64,000 bases of DNA, from contig JAIQGK010000001.1 in NCBI GenBank assembly GCA_020072645.1, forward strand, positions 310,001 to 374,000. The letters are read 5' to 3'. Positions 43,113 to 51,926 of the stretch are shown in pieces. The notes below the pieces were generated by a model, which did no database searches, had not been told where the DNA came from, and worked only from the letters and a program-made list of their open reading frames with translations. Source of the stretch: Terriglobia bacterium. Lineage in GTDB: Bacteria; Acidobacteriota; Terriglobia; Terriglobales; Acidobacteriaceae. The position numbers and the translations under genes were made by a program. Position 1 is the stretch's first letter; each line of letters opens with the position of its first letter.

Positions 43113-46100
43113 ATGGCAGAGTCCATGTCTGAATTCGTCCATCTTCACCTTCATACTGATTACTCCCTGCTGGATGGGGCCTGCGGCGTCCCAGGCCTGA
43201 TTAAGCGTGTGAAGGATGTCGGGCAGACCGCTGTGGCCATGACCGACCACGGAAATATTTATGGCACGGTGGAGTTTGTAGACGAGGCGACCAAAGCCGG
43301 CATCAAGCCGATCGTCGGGTGCGAGCTCTATGTCTGCAAGAAAGACGACCATCGGGCGCCGCCTGAAGGCGATACCTATAACCATCTGCTGGTGCTGGCG
43401 GAAAACGAAGAGGGCTATCGCAACCTGATCAAGATCACGTCGGAAGCCAGCATGCACGGCTTCTATTACAAGCCGCGCATCAGCAAAAAGTTTCTGGCGG
43501 AACACTCCAAAGGCCTCATTGGTTTGAGCGGCTGCCTGGCCGGCGAGGTCTGTGAAAACCTGCTGGAAGGGAAGTACGACGCCGCTCGCGGCGCTGCCAG
43601 CTTCTATCGTGAGATCTTCGGCAAAGACAATTTCTTCATGGAAATTCAGGACCAGGGCCTGCCCGAAGAGCACCGCATCCATGCCGACCTGATGCGCATA
43701 GAAAAAGAGCTCGGCATTCCCATGGTGGCCACCAATGACAGCCATTATCTCTGTGAAGACGATGCCCACGCGCAGGACGTGCTGGTCTGCGTCCAGACCG
43801 GCAAGTCGGTCAATGATACGAACCGGCTGAAGTTCCACGGCAACCAATTCTTTGTGAAGACCGCCGATGAGATGAAGCAGCTCTTCAACGGCCGGGAAGA
43901 CGTGCTGAAGCAATCGCTGGCCATTGCCGAGCGCTGCAACTTCAAGCTGAACAAGGTCAAGAATCCTTTCCCCGAATTTACGGTTCCTGATAGTTACACG
44001 TTGGACAGCTACTTTGAGCACGTTGCGCGCGAAGGTTTTGCCCGGCGATGGGAAAGCCTGGGCGTGATTGAAGCCGCGGGCCGTTTGAAGAAGTCGCGCA
44101 CTGACTATGACCAGCGCCTGGCGCGCGAAATCGCGATCATCCAGCAGATGAAGTTCTCAGGATACTTTCTGATCGTCTGGGACTTCATCCGCTACGCGCG
44201 TGAGCATTCCATTCCTGTCGGCCCAGGCCGCGGATCGGCTGCAGGAGCGCTCGTCGCTTACGCCATGGGCATCACGGATATTGATCCGCTCCAGCATGAG
44301 CTGCTGTTTGAGCGATTCCTGAATCCCGAGCGAGTGTCGCTGCCTGATATCGATATCGACTTCTGCATGAATCGCCGCGGAGAGGTCATCAACTACGTCA
44401 CGCAGAAATACGGGCGTGAAAACGTGGCCCAGATCATCACCTTTGGCACCATGGCGGCCAAAGCGGCCATTAAAGACGTGGGCCGCGCCATGGATATTCC
44501 TTATGCGGACGTGGATCGCATTGCCAAAATGGTGCCCAACACCATCGGGATTACGCTGCCGCAGGTGCTCGATGACCCCGGCCCGCTTCAAGAAGCCTAC
44601 GAGAAAGAAATTCAGGTACGTGAGCTGATTGATACCGCTCTCAAGTTGGAAGGGCTGGTACGAAACTCCGGCGTGCACGCCGCGGGCGTGGTGATCTCTC
44701 CCAAGCCGCTCACGGAACTGGTTCCGCTGCACAAAACGAAGAACGACGAAATCGTGACCGCCTATGACATGAAGGCGATCGAGAAGATGGGCCTGCTCAA
44801 GATGGACTTCCTGGGGCTCACCACGCTCACGATCCTCGATGATGCTCTCAAACTGATTGCGCAGCGCGGCGCGGCCATTGATCTGGAAAAGATTCCGCTC
44901 GACGATCCCAAGACTTACGAAAGCGTTTTTCACACCGGACTGACCTCCGGCATCTTCCAGTTTGAATCCGGCGGCATGACGGACGTGCTGCGGCGTTACA
45001 AGCCCAACTCGATTGACGACCTCACCGCGCTCAACGCGCTCTATCGTCCCGGCCCGATCCAGGGCGGCATGATTGATGATTTTATTGACCGCAAGTGGGG
45101 ACGCAAGAAGGTCGAGTACGAGCTGCCGCAGCTGGAACAACTGCTGAGAGAGACGCTCGGCGTTATCGTCTATCAGGAACAGGTCATGCAGATTGCCAAC
45201 GTACTGGCCGGATATTCACTGGGTGAGGCCGATCTGCTGCGTCGAGCGATGGGCAAGAAGAATATCGACGAAATGACAGCGCAACGCCAGCGTTTTGTAA
45301 AAGGCGCGGTGGAGCGGGGCTTCCCGGAAAAGAAGATTGTCAAAATCTTTGACCTGATGGAGCAGTTCGCCGGGTACGGATTCAACAAGTCGCATTCCGC
45401 GGCTTACGCTCTGCTGGCTTATCAGACGGCATATCTCAAGACGCATTATCCAGTGGAGTTCATGGCGGCGCTGCTGACATCGCAGATGGGCAACACGGAC
45501 AACGTGGTTAAGTACATCAATGAATGCCGCGAGATGGAAATTCCCGTTGAGCCGCCCAACATCAACGTGAGCGACGCTTATTTCACGCCGCACGATAACG
45601 CCATCCGTTTTGGACTTGCGGCAGTCAAGAACGTTGGACGTAACGCGATTGAATCGATCACCTCGGCACGCAAAGAGCTTGGACGGTTCAGCTCGATCTT
45701 TGAATTTTGCGAGAAAGTCGATCTCCGCCTGCTGAACAAGCGCGTATTGGAATCTCTGAACAAGGCTGGCGCACTGGATGACTTTGGCTATCGCGCACAA
45801 ATCATGGCCGTATTGGACAAAGCCATGGAGCGGGCGCAGAAGACGCAACGCGACGCGGAAATGGGCCAGCATGGTTTGTTTGGCGTGTTTCAGGAAGAAG
45901 AGTCGAACGGCACAGGCGAGAAGCTGCCCAACGTTCCTGAATGGGATGAGCATCAGCGCCTTGCCAATGAAAAAGAAGTGCTCGGCTTCTTCATCACCGG
46001 TCACCCTCTGGAGAAGTATAAAGACAAACTGGAAGATTTTCGTGCCCTATCGGTCGAAACCATCAGCGCCATGACCAAGGGAACGGACCGCGACGAGATC

Positions 46101-46592
46101 AACACCGCCGGTATGGTTTCCAACGTGCGCGTGCTGAAATCGCGCAAGGGCGATCTTTACGCGCAAGCCGTTCTGGAAGACATGACCGGGACCATTGAAG
46201 CCGTGGTCTTCCCCGACGCCTATAAACGGCTGGCAACCATCCTGAAGCAGGAAATTCCCATGCTGGTGCGCGCAAGCGTGCGCGTGGAAGAAGGCTCAAA
46301 TCCCAAGGTCATCATCACCGGGCTTACCCCGCTGGAAGAAGCCAAGCCCAAGCTGCCGCGCTCTATACGCATCCGCGTGCCGCTGGATACCGCTACGGAA
46401 GCCACCGTGGACGCCCTGCATGCCATTTGTGATGAGCGCAAAGGCGAGGCCAAGGTGTTGTTTGACGTGGAACGTACCGGCGACTTCATGGTAGTGATGG
46501 AAGCGGAAAGATATAATATTTGTCCAGACCGCAGTTTTATTGCGCGCGTGGAAGAATTGATAGGTCGCGGCGCGGTCAGGGTCATTGATTAG
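43113..46592 (+). CDS. dnaE: DNA polymerase III alpha subunit
   Basis: Replicative DNA polymerase catalytic subunit, 1159 aa, usual length for DnaE1. The N-terminal PHP domain starts FVHLHLHTDYSLLDGA. The polymerase core has GPGRGSAAGALVAYAMGITDIDP and the catalytic acidic motif PDIDIDFCMNRRGEVI. GYGFNKSHSAAYALLAYQTAYLKTHYP is the typical fingers/thumb signature. An OB-fold follows near the C-terminus (VRASVRVEEGSNPKVIITGL). The ATG at 43113 is chosen; the ATG at 43125 is equally plausible and no strong ribosome binding site is present. It is followed by accA, 13 bases away. Confidence 0.97.
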   Translation: MAESMSEFVHLHLHTDYSLLDGACGVPGLIKRVKDVGQTAVAMTDHGNIYGTVEFVDEATKAGIKPIVGCELYVCKKDDHRAPPEGDTYNHLLVLAENEEGYRNLIKITSEASMHGFYYKPRISKKFLAEHSKGLIGLSGCLAGEVCENLLEGKYDAARGAASFYREIFGKDNFFMEIQDQGLPEEHRIHADLMRIEKELGIPMVATNDSHYLCEDDAHAQDVLVCVQTGKSVNDTNRLKFHGNQFFVKTADEMKQLFNGREDVLKQSLAIAERCNFKLNKVKNPFPEFTVPDSYTLDSYFEHVAREGFARRWESLGVIEAAGRLKKSRTDYDQRLAREIAIIQQMKFSGYFLIVWDFIRYAREHSIPVGPGRGSAAGALVAYAMGITDIDPLQHELLFERFLNPERVSLPDIDIDFCMNRRGEVINYVTQKYGRENVAQIITFGTMAAKAAIKDVGRAMDIPYADVDRIAKMVPNTIGITLPQVLDDPGPLQEAYEKEIQVRELIDTALKLEGLVRNSGVHAAGVVISPKPLTELVPLHKTKNDEIVTAYDMKAIEKMGLLKMDFLGLTTLTILDDALKLIAQRGAAIDLEKIPLDDPKTYESVFHTGLTSGIFQFESGGMTDVLRRYKPNSIDDLTALNALYRPGPIQGGMIDDFIDRKWGRKKVEYELPQLEQLLRETLGVIVYQEQVMQIANVLAGYSLGEADLLRRAMGKKNIDEMTAQRQRFVKGAVERGFPEKKIVKIFDLMEQFAGYGFNKSHSAAYALLAYQTAYLKTHYPVEFMAALLTSQMGNTDNVVKYINECREMEIPVEPPNINVSDAYFTPHDNAIRFGLAAVKNVGRNAIESITSARKELGRFSSIFEFCEKVDLRLLNKRVLESLNKAGALDDFGYRAQIMAVLDKAMERAQKTQRDAEMGQHGLFGVFQEEESNGTGEKLPNVPEWDEHQRLANEKEVLGFFITGHPLEKYKDKLEDFRALSVETISAMTKGTDRDEINTAGMVSNVRVLKSRKGDLYAQAVLEDMTGTIEAVVFPDAYKRLATILKQEIPMLVRASVRVEEGSNPKVIITGLTPLEEAKPKLPRSIRIRVPLDTATEATVDALHAICDERKGEAKVLFDVERTGDFMVVMEAERYNICPDRSFIARVEELIGRGAVRVID

Positions 46593-46605
46593 CCAGGAGT
46601 CTTCG

Positions 46606-47559
46606 TTGGATCCAGCAGTGAAAGCGCAGCGCCAGTTAGAGGTCATTGAAGGGCAGGTTGCCCAGTTAGAAACGCGCGCCGGCGCTGACCATGAAGCCCG
46701 CCTGCAATTGAAGCACCTGCAACACCAGATCAATTTTCTGCGCGAACAGATACGCCTTCACGTAAATGCCTGGCAAAAGACAGAGCTGGCCCGGCACTCT
46801 CAGCGTCCCTTCACCATGGACTACGTGGACCGCCTTTTCACCGACTGGAGTGAGATCCACGGTGATCGCGGTTTTGGCGACGACGTGGCAATCATGTGCG
46901 GCATGGCACGTTATCGCGGCGAAAACGTAATGGTCATTGGCCATCAGAAAGGCCGTGATACCAAGCAGCGCGTTTACCGCAATTTCGGACAGGCCAATCC
47001 GGAAGGTTATCGCAAGGCGCTGCGCTGCATGAAGATGGCCGAAAAATTTGGCCGTCCTATCTTTACGTTTGTCGATACTCCTGGCGCATATCCCGGTCTG
47101 GGAGCAGAAGAGCGCGGCCAGGCGGAAGCTATTGCGCGCAACCTGCGGGAGATGGCGCGAATTGAAGTGCCAATCATCACCACCATCACAGGCGAAGGAG
47201 GCAGCGGCGGCGCGCTGGCCATTGCCGTGGCGGACCGCGTCTTCATGATGGAGAACTCGGTTTATTCCGTTATTTCGCCTGAAGGTTGCGCTTCCATCAT
47301 GTGGCGCGATGCGTCCAAGAAGGAGATCGCGGCGCAGGCGTTGCGTATTACGGCCCCTGATCTGAAGGAAATGGCAATCATCGACGAGATCATTCCCGAG
47401 CCCGACGGCGGCGCGCACCTGGACCATGACGCCGCAGCCGCCCTGGTGGATGAAGTCCTTTTCAAGCATTTTAACGAGCTGAAACACCAGCCGGTGCAGC
47501 AGCTCCTTGACGGCCGTTACAAAAAGTTCCGCCAGATGGCCCAGTTTTATACGGAATAA
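46606..47559 (+). CDS. accA: Acetyl-CoA carboxylase carboxyltransferase alpha subunit
   Basis: Alpha subunit of acetyl-CoA carboxylase, first step of fatty acid synthesis, 317 aa. It has the coiled N-terminus, then FTDWSEIHGDRGFGDD, VIGHQKGRDTKQRVYRNFG, FVDTPGAYPGLGAEERGQAEAIARNL and ITGEGGSGGALAIAVADRV, with ENSVYSVISPEGCASIMWRD at the oxyanion region. The TTG start at 46606 has GGAG 6 bases upstream and is preferred to the in-frame TTG at 46585, which overlaps dnaE. It is followed almost directly by the GHMP kinase gene. Confidence 0.96.
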   Translation: MDPAVKAQRQLEVIEGQVAQLETRAGADHEARLQLKHLQHQINFLREQIRLHVNAWQKTELARHSQRPFTMDYVDRLFTDWSEIHGDRGFGDDVAIMCGMARYRGENVMVIGHQKGRDTKQRVYRNFGQANPEGYRKALRCMKMAEKFGRPIFTFVDTPGAYPGLGAEERGQAEAIARNLREMARIEVPIITTITGEGGSGGALAIAVADRVFMMENSVYSVISPEGCASIMWRDASKKEIAAQALRITAPDLKEMAIIDEIIPEPDGGAHLDHDAAAALVDEVLFKHFNELKHQPVQQLLDGRYKKFRQMAQFYTE

Positions 47560-47561
47560 AT

Positions 47562-48593
47562 TTGCCTCCTCCCGGTACGATCGTCGCGCATGCGCCCTGC
47601 CGGGTTGACCTGGCAGGCGGCACGCTTGACCTTTGGCCGCTCTACCTTTTTCATCCCGGCGCGGTCACGGTAAATTTTGCCGTAAACATCCTCACGCGCT
47701 GCAAAGTGACCCGCCTCACTGACGACAAAATCCGCTTGAAATCGCTGGACACGAAAGTAGAAGAGGAATTCCGCAACTTTGGCGAGCTGTGCGCCGCACA
47801 TAGGTTCAAACATCCTCTCGCCGGATACTTGGCGCGTTTTTTTGCCCCCGATGGCGGGTTTGAAATCGAGACGCACTCGGAATCTCCGGCGGGAGCAGGC
47901 ATTTCCGGCTCTTCCGCGTTGATGATCGCCACCACGGCGGCGCTGGCCAAGTACACCGGCAAAAAGCTCGACCGCGAACAGATGCGAGTCATCGCACAAA
48001 ACGTTGAAGCGCAGCTCATCAAAGTCCCCACCGGATGCCAGGATTACTATCCCGCTTTGTATGGTGGGGTGAGCGCAATTCATCTTGATCCCGATGGCAT
48101 TCATCACACCGCGGTGCGCGTTGCCCCGGAAGAGCTGGACCGCCGCTTTGTGCTGGTCTATACGGGAGCGCCGCGCAAATCGGGGATCAACAATTGGGAA
48201 GTATTCAAAGCGCACATCAATGGCGACAAGAAAATCTTCCACAACTTTGAGCGGATCGGCGAAATCGCGCGCGCCATGCATCACGCGCTTTCCATGGCCG
48301 ACTGGAAACAGGTGGCCAAGCTGATCCGCGAAGAGTGGAAGCTGCGCAAGACGAACGCTCCAAAGATCACCACTCCCATGATTGAAAAACTTATTGCCGT
48401 GGCCCTTCGGCAGGGGGCGCTGGCGGCCAAGGTATGCGGCGCGGGCGGCGGCGGGTGTGTGGTCTTTCTCACGGAACCGGAGAACCGCGAGCATATCTCG
48501 GCGGCCATCCGGAGTTATGGAGGCCATGTGCTGCCCGCCATGGTGGCCAGGGACGGATTGACCGTGAGCGGCCGGTCGCTCGGGGCAGAGTAA
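47562..48593 (+). CDS. GHMP-family sugar kinase (heptose/galactose kinase-like)
   Basis: A 343-aa small-molecule kinase. Residues about 10-24 (APCRVDLAGGTLDLWPLYL) resemble the sugar-binding N-terminus of D-glycero-D-manno-heptose 7-phosphate kinase. The ATP loop is SPAGAGISGSSALMIATTAALA, and the C-terminal motif KVCGAGGGGCVVFLT is the GHMP motif 3. The start is TTG (47562), two bases after the accA stop, so the genes are translationally coupled. The exact substrate cannot be read from sequence; heptose or another sugar phosphate is likely. Confidence 0.88.
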   Translation: MPPPGTIVAHAPCRVDLAGGTLDLWPLYLFHPGAVTVNFAVNILTRCKVTRLTDDKIRLKSLDTKVEEEFRNFGELCAAHRFKHPLAGYLARFFAPDGGFEIETHSESPAGAGISGSSALMIATTAALAKYTGKKLDREQMRVIAQNVEAQLIKVPTGCQDYYPALYGGVSAIHLDPDGIHHTAVRVAPEELDRRFVLVYTGAPRKSGINNWEVFKAHINGDKKIFHNFERIGEIARAMHHALSMADWKQVAKLIREEWKLRKTNAPKITTPMIEKLIAVALRQGALAAKVCGAGGGGCVVFLTEPENREHISAAIRSYGGHVLPAMVARDGLTVSGRSLGAE

Positions 48594-48621
48594 CTCCGCA
48601 CGGCCCCTCCCCCCTCCCCGG

Positions 48622-48838
48622 TCATCCCAGATTGGCGTAGACTTGCGAGGGGTGTATCCCAGATCATCCCAGATTGGCGTGGACTTCAGAGATTCTGCCT
48701 CAATTGGCGTGGAGTTCCACGGGTTTGCTTTTCCGATGTCGCGCGATGTCGGCGTTGTCGGCGATCTTGCCTTACCTCTCCCCCTCCCCGGGTCATCCCA
48801 GATTGGCGTAGGTTTGAAAGGGGTCATCCCAAGTCATC
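48622..48838 (+). repeat. Array of short CCCAGATTGGCGT repeats (left part)
   Basis: Copies of TCATCCCAGATTGGCGT followed by AGACTT, GGACTT or AGGTTT occur at 48622-48644, 48664-48686 and 48793-48815, with a degenerate copy at 48701-48718 and a truncated start at 48823-48838. On the minus strand they read STPIWDD(L), which explains an apparent long open frame there. The array continues across the mobile element at 51437. Confidence 0.85.
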
Positions 48839-48861
48839 GGCAATAACATACTTGACTCATG
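48839..48861 (+). repeat. Left terminal inverted repeat of the IS1595-like element
   Basis: Starts GGCAATAAC and ends ATACTTGACTCATG. It matches the complement of the right end at 19 of 23 positions, with the inner 14 bases identical. Confidence 0.85.
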
Positions 48862-48886
48862 CGAACAAACCTGCTATTCTTTTTTC

Positions 48887-49879
48887 ATGACAAGCGAGAT
48901 CAAAGAACCTAAAACGCTCCAAGAGGCAATCACATATTTCAGCAACATCGACAACTGCCTTGCGTATCTGGCTAAGAAACGCTGGCCTGATGGTGTTGTG
49001 ATCTGTCCGACTTGTGGCGGCAAAGAAGTTCATTTCCTCAAAACGCGCCGTCTTTGGCAGTGTGTCAATGAACACGTACGGCGGCAATTCAGTATCAAGG
49101 TTGGAACCATCATGGAAGAGAGCGCAATCGGGCTGGACAAATGGCTCTGCGCTATTTGGATGATCTGTAACGACAAGAACGGAATCAGCAGCTACGAGAT
49201 TCATCGCGCTATTGGAGTCACGCAAAAATCCGCATGGTTTCTTGGACATCGTATCCGCTTGGCTCTCCAGAATGGCTCTTTGGCAAAATTTCAAGGGCAC
49301 GTCGAAGTAGATGAAACCTACATAGGCGGTAAGGCCCGTTTCATGCACAAAAAGCAACGCGCCAAAATGACTCAGCCGGGAATGCCAAAAGGCGGTGCTA
49401 ATAAAGTTATAGTCGGCGGAATCTTGGAGCGTGGCGGCAAAGTGAGAACTCAGATTCTTGAGAATAGAGAGCGTCAAACTTTGCACGCACTTGTTAGGGA
49501 TAACGTCGAATCCGGCTCTCAGCTCTCTACGGATGATTGCCACTCTTATTGGGGACTGGACAAGGAATACGCTCATGGAATCGTTGACCATGCCAAAGAG
49601 TACGTGAACGGGCAAGTGCATACGAACGGACTGGAAAACTTCTGGAGTCTCGTAAAGCGCGGATTGAAAGGCACCTATATTTCCGTTGAACCGTTCCATC
49701 TTTTCCGTTACCTCGATGAGCAAGTATTTCGTTACAACAATCGTGCGACCAAAAAACATTTTGTTGGCGATGGCGACCGTTTCCGGTTAGCCATCTCGCA
49801 ACTGTTAGGCAAGCGAATCACTTATCAGGAACTCACTGGTAAGGGTATGGAGCGGCCCTACCAAGACATACCGTTCTAA
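48887..49879 (+). CDS. IS1595-family (ISXO2-like) transposase
   Basis: A 330-aa DDE transposase. An N-terminal zinc ribbon (CPTCGGKEVHF, W-Q-C) is followed by the ISXO2-type catalytic domain with GHVEVDETYIGGK, a second acidic position near LSTDDCHSYWGL, and NGLENFWSLVKRGLKGTYI close to the third catalytic Glu. Length and motifs are complete, so it may be functional. The start at 48887 lies 26 bases inside the left inverted repeat. Confidence 0.93.
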   Translation: MTSEIKEPKTLQEAITYFSNIDNCLAYLAKKRWPDGVVICPTCGGKEVHFLKTRRLWQCVNEHVRRQFSIKVGTIMEESAIGLDKWLCAIWMICNDKNGISSYEIHRAIGVTQKSAWFLGHRIRLALQNGSLAKFQGHVEVDETYIGGKARFMHKKQRAKMTQPGMPKGGANKVIVGGILERGGKVRTQILENRERQTLHALVRDNVESGSQLSTDDCHSYWGLDKEYAHGIVDHAKEYVNGQVHTNGLENFWSLVKRGLKGTYISVEPFHLFRYLDEQVFRYNNRATKKHFVGDGDRFRLAISQLLGKRITYQELTGKGMERPYQDIPF

Positions 49880-49893
49880 GAGATTTAACAAGC

Positions 49894-50091
49894 CTATGCA
49901 GAATCGCGGGAAGGGCCGGATTCGCTGGCTTTAGATTTCTTCTTGCGCTTTTTGTGTCTCTTGATTTTGCGCTGCAATTCATCGGCGGGGACCGCCAGCA
50001 GCTTTGTCATTGCACGGTCAAACGTGCCGAATTCATCAGTGTTTTTCGGCTCGTATTTTTCAGGAATTTTCATTGCTGTTATACCTTCCAT
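49894..50091 (-). CDS. Passenger small protein, Lys-rich C-terminus
   Basis: A 65-aa protein from ATG at 50091, which has AAAGGA upstream; a longer frame from 50160 lacks a site. It reads MEGITAMKIPEKYEPKNTD, then ADELQRKIKRHKKRKKKSK. No function is known. A basic tail suggests nucleic-acid contact. It lies between the transposase and the next minus-strand gene inside the element. Confidence 0.6.
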   Translation of the reverse strand: MEGITAMKIPEKYEPKNTDEFGTFDRAMTKLLAVPADELQRKIKRHKKRKKKSKASESGPSRDSA

Positions 50092-50116
50092 GATATTCCT
50101 TTCTGACCACTCTCTT

Positions 50117-50899
50117 CTATAGTGGACGATAAGCACAGCGCCCAAGATCATCTTCATCATAAAAAACAGTTATGACGAGAGGATTCATAGGTGTCCATGC
50201 GGGGGAAGAAATAGACACTTCGGACATGTGTCCTTGCTGGATAGGCCCCCCGGTTCCCATCTGTATTCCGCTTGGCCCTGCTGATATAACGGGGTCAATT
50301 TCTTTTATTTCCCCTTCGCACGCGAATATCCCACGGACGGGACTGATCGTACGATTACTCATGAGTACTACGGTATTGATGTGCTTCCCTGGTTGCTGAG
50401 GCAGATTGCGATCTGCTCTGAACATTAGGAATGTTGTTTTTGCAGGCTCGGGCGTATTTGCCTTTCCAAGTGCAACTACACAGCTATTCATTGCTACTTG
50501 CTGTGAGTCCATCGTCTGTTGCTGCCCCGACAATGTACGTAATTGGCTGCTGAAATTATTCTGCGCTGAATGGAGTTGCCCATCTAGCAACTCTGCTCGC
50601 CCGATCTCGGCTTTCAAGTCTCCCTTACACACGTCCCACTCTCTGGTATCCTGCGCATCTTTTGTTTTGGCGACATCGAGGTTATGGTCGGCATCATGCC
50701 ATGCGGCAAATGTGGCAAAGAACCAGAACGTACAAAAAAGTATCAGAATGTTGGTACGCAGCTTCATAGGCGTACCCTTGATACGTTCGTAATAATTAGC
50801 GGCCCACAGGAAAAGGCCCACAACTCCTGTTCCAGTGACCCACGTAGCCCAATGGTCAATAAACGCAGTCCACAGGAAACGCAGCAAGTCACGCAGCAT
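50117..50899 (-). CDS. Passenger membrane protein of unknown function
   Basis: A 260-aa protein with two membrane helices near the N-terminus (WVTGTGVVGLFLWAANYY; LILFCTFWFFATFAAW), a predicted coiled coil (about 85-130, LLDGQLHSAQNNFSSQLRTLSGQQQTMDS) and a C-terminal beta-rich domain. GAGGTGG precedes the ATG. No family is recognised. It lies fully inside the mobile element and may be a cargo gene. Confidence 0.6.
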   Translation of the reverse strand: MLRDLLRFLWTAFIDHWATWVTGTGVVGLFLWAANYYERIKGTPMKLRTNILILFCTFWFFATFAAWHDADHNLDVAKTKDAQDTREWDVCKGDLKAEIGRAELLDGQLHSAQNNFSSQLRTLSGQQQTMDSQQVAMNSCVVALGKANTPEPAKTTFLMFRADRNLPQQPGKHINTVVLMSNRTISPVRGIFACEGEIKEIDPVISAGPSGIQMGTGGPIQQGHMSEVSISSPAWTPMNPLVITVFYDEDDLGRCAYRPL

Positions 50900-50998
50900 C
50901 GTTCACCACCTCTCGTCCTCCATTGTCCTATTGCCGTCCCGGCACTACAAGACAAAACCCGCATCTCTGCGGGTTCCGGTTTGAGGTTGGAGAAATTG

Positions 50999-51250
50999 TT
51001 ATTCGGTGCGGAGAGGTGGCCAGCGTTTGATGCGTTTGTAGTTGTGAGTTTTCCAATCGGAAAAATCGGGAGTGATGCGAAGGAACGGCTCAATATCGAA
51101 ACTGAGATAGGTTCTGTCTTTGAACATAATCCCGATTGAGCAATCGTCGTCCATTGTTGAAACTTCGATTCGTTCAACGACCTTGCCACGGACAACGGCA
51201 AAGGGGTCTGGTTTGCGTCTCTTGCGGGGACGTATACTTTTTGCAGCCAT
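50999..51250 (-). CDS. Passenger small protein
   Basis: An 83-aa protein: a basic N-terminus (MAAKSIRPRKRRKPDPF), then VVRGKVVERIEVSTMDDDCSIGIMFKDRTYLSFDIEP and a C-terminal basic stretch (KTHNYKRIKRWPPL). AAAGGCG lies before the ATG. The strand-turn pattern suggests a compact beta fold. Function is unknown; it sits between the membrane-protein gene and the right end of the element. Confidence 0.55.
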   Translation of the reverse strand: MAAKSIRPRKRRKPDPFAVVRGKVVERIEVSTMDDDCSIGIMFKDRTYLSFDIEPFLRITPDFSDWKTHNYKRIKRWPPLRTE

Positions 51251-51409
51251 GATTCGCCTTTCGAGAAAAGGTGATTTGTGGTCAGGGCGCGTTCGTGCGA
51301 GAACACGAGCGCGTCCGTCTTTATCCTTTTAGCGAAAGCACAGGCTGATAGCAACAAAAAAACAGCGAAAAACCCCATCACGGCCCATATAGTATGCGGG
51401 TATACTCGA

Positions 51410-51432
51410 CATGAGTCAAGTATATTGTCACC
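51410..51432 (-). repeat. Right terminal inverted repeat of the IS1595-like element
   Basis: Read on the minus strand it starts GGTGACAAT and ends ATACTTGACTCATG, mirroring the left end with four mismatches in the outer nine bases. Confidence 0.85.
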
Positions 51433-51926
51433 CAAGTCATCCCAGATTGGCGTGGACTTGAGCGATGTACCCACAGATTGGCGTAGGGTTGGCCTTAGTG
51501 TGGCACAGAGGCCCACGGATGTTGGGGACTTTGGGGTTGTTTTTTTCTGGCTAGGAGCTAGCGGCTAGTAGCTAGAAGCTTCTGTTTTCAAAGATCGTCC
51601 ACGGCACAACTTCTCCGCTCTGGAGCGAATTTCTAAATTTACCATTTGTTCGCCTTAATGTCAAGCAAAAAACGCGTTTCCATCACCTTTTCCTGCTAGC
51701 AAAGTTGTGGTTCTCACGACGATGTCGGCAATGACGCGCTATCCCCGCCAAAATTTTCTCGCGAACGCAAAATTACTGCCGCGTAATGAGCGCAGGAGAA
51801 GAAGTGCCTGCGGTTGTGCTTTCACGAACGCCGAGCATCAGCGTCAACCAACATGGAGTTCGCTGGGCCCTTAAATAAGGAGAGCGACATCCACTTTGCT
51901 ATCATTAGCAGCTTGGGCGACGAGAG
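51433..51926 (+). repeat. Right part of the short-repeat array and non-coding region
   Basis: Includes a full repeat copy at 51437-51459, a degenerate one at 51471-51490, and a tandem run of GCTAG-containing units at 51549-51580 (GGCTAG, AGCTAG, GGCTAG, AGCTAG). No gene is supported up to 51926. It presumably contains the promoter of the next gene. Confidence 0.7.

Larger units (their letters stand above)
48839..51432. mobile_element. IS1595-like element with three passenger genes
   Basis: A 2594-bp element bounded by 23-bp imperfect inverted repeats and flanked by direct repeats of CAAGTCATC (48830-48838 and 51433-51441); IS1595-family elements usually duplicate 8 bp. It contains an IS1595/ISXO2-type transposase on the plus strand and three minus-strand genes not needed for transposition. 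Removing it restores an intact copy of the CCCAGATTGGCGT repeat, showing the insertion site directly. Confidence 0.85.

Noticed and set aside
43104-46004. Long minus-strand frames opposite dnaE
   Set aside because: They mirror the codon structure of a conserved housekeeping gene and have no recognisable features.
47547-48827. A 426-codon minus-strand open frame with repeated STPIWDD segments
   Set aside because: It is antisense to the GHMP kinase gene and its repeats come from the CCCAGATTGGCGT DNA repeats; no ribosome binding site or independent support.
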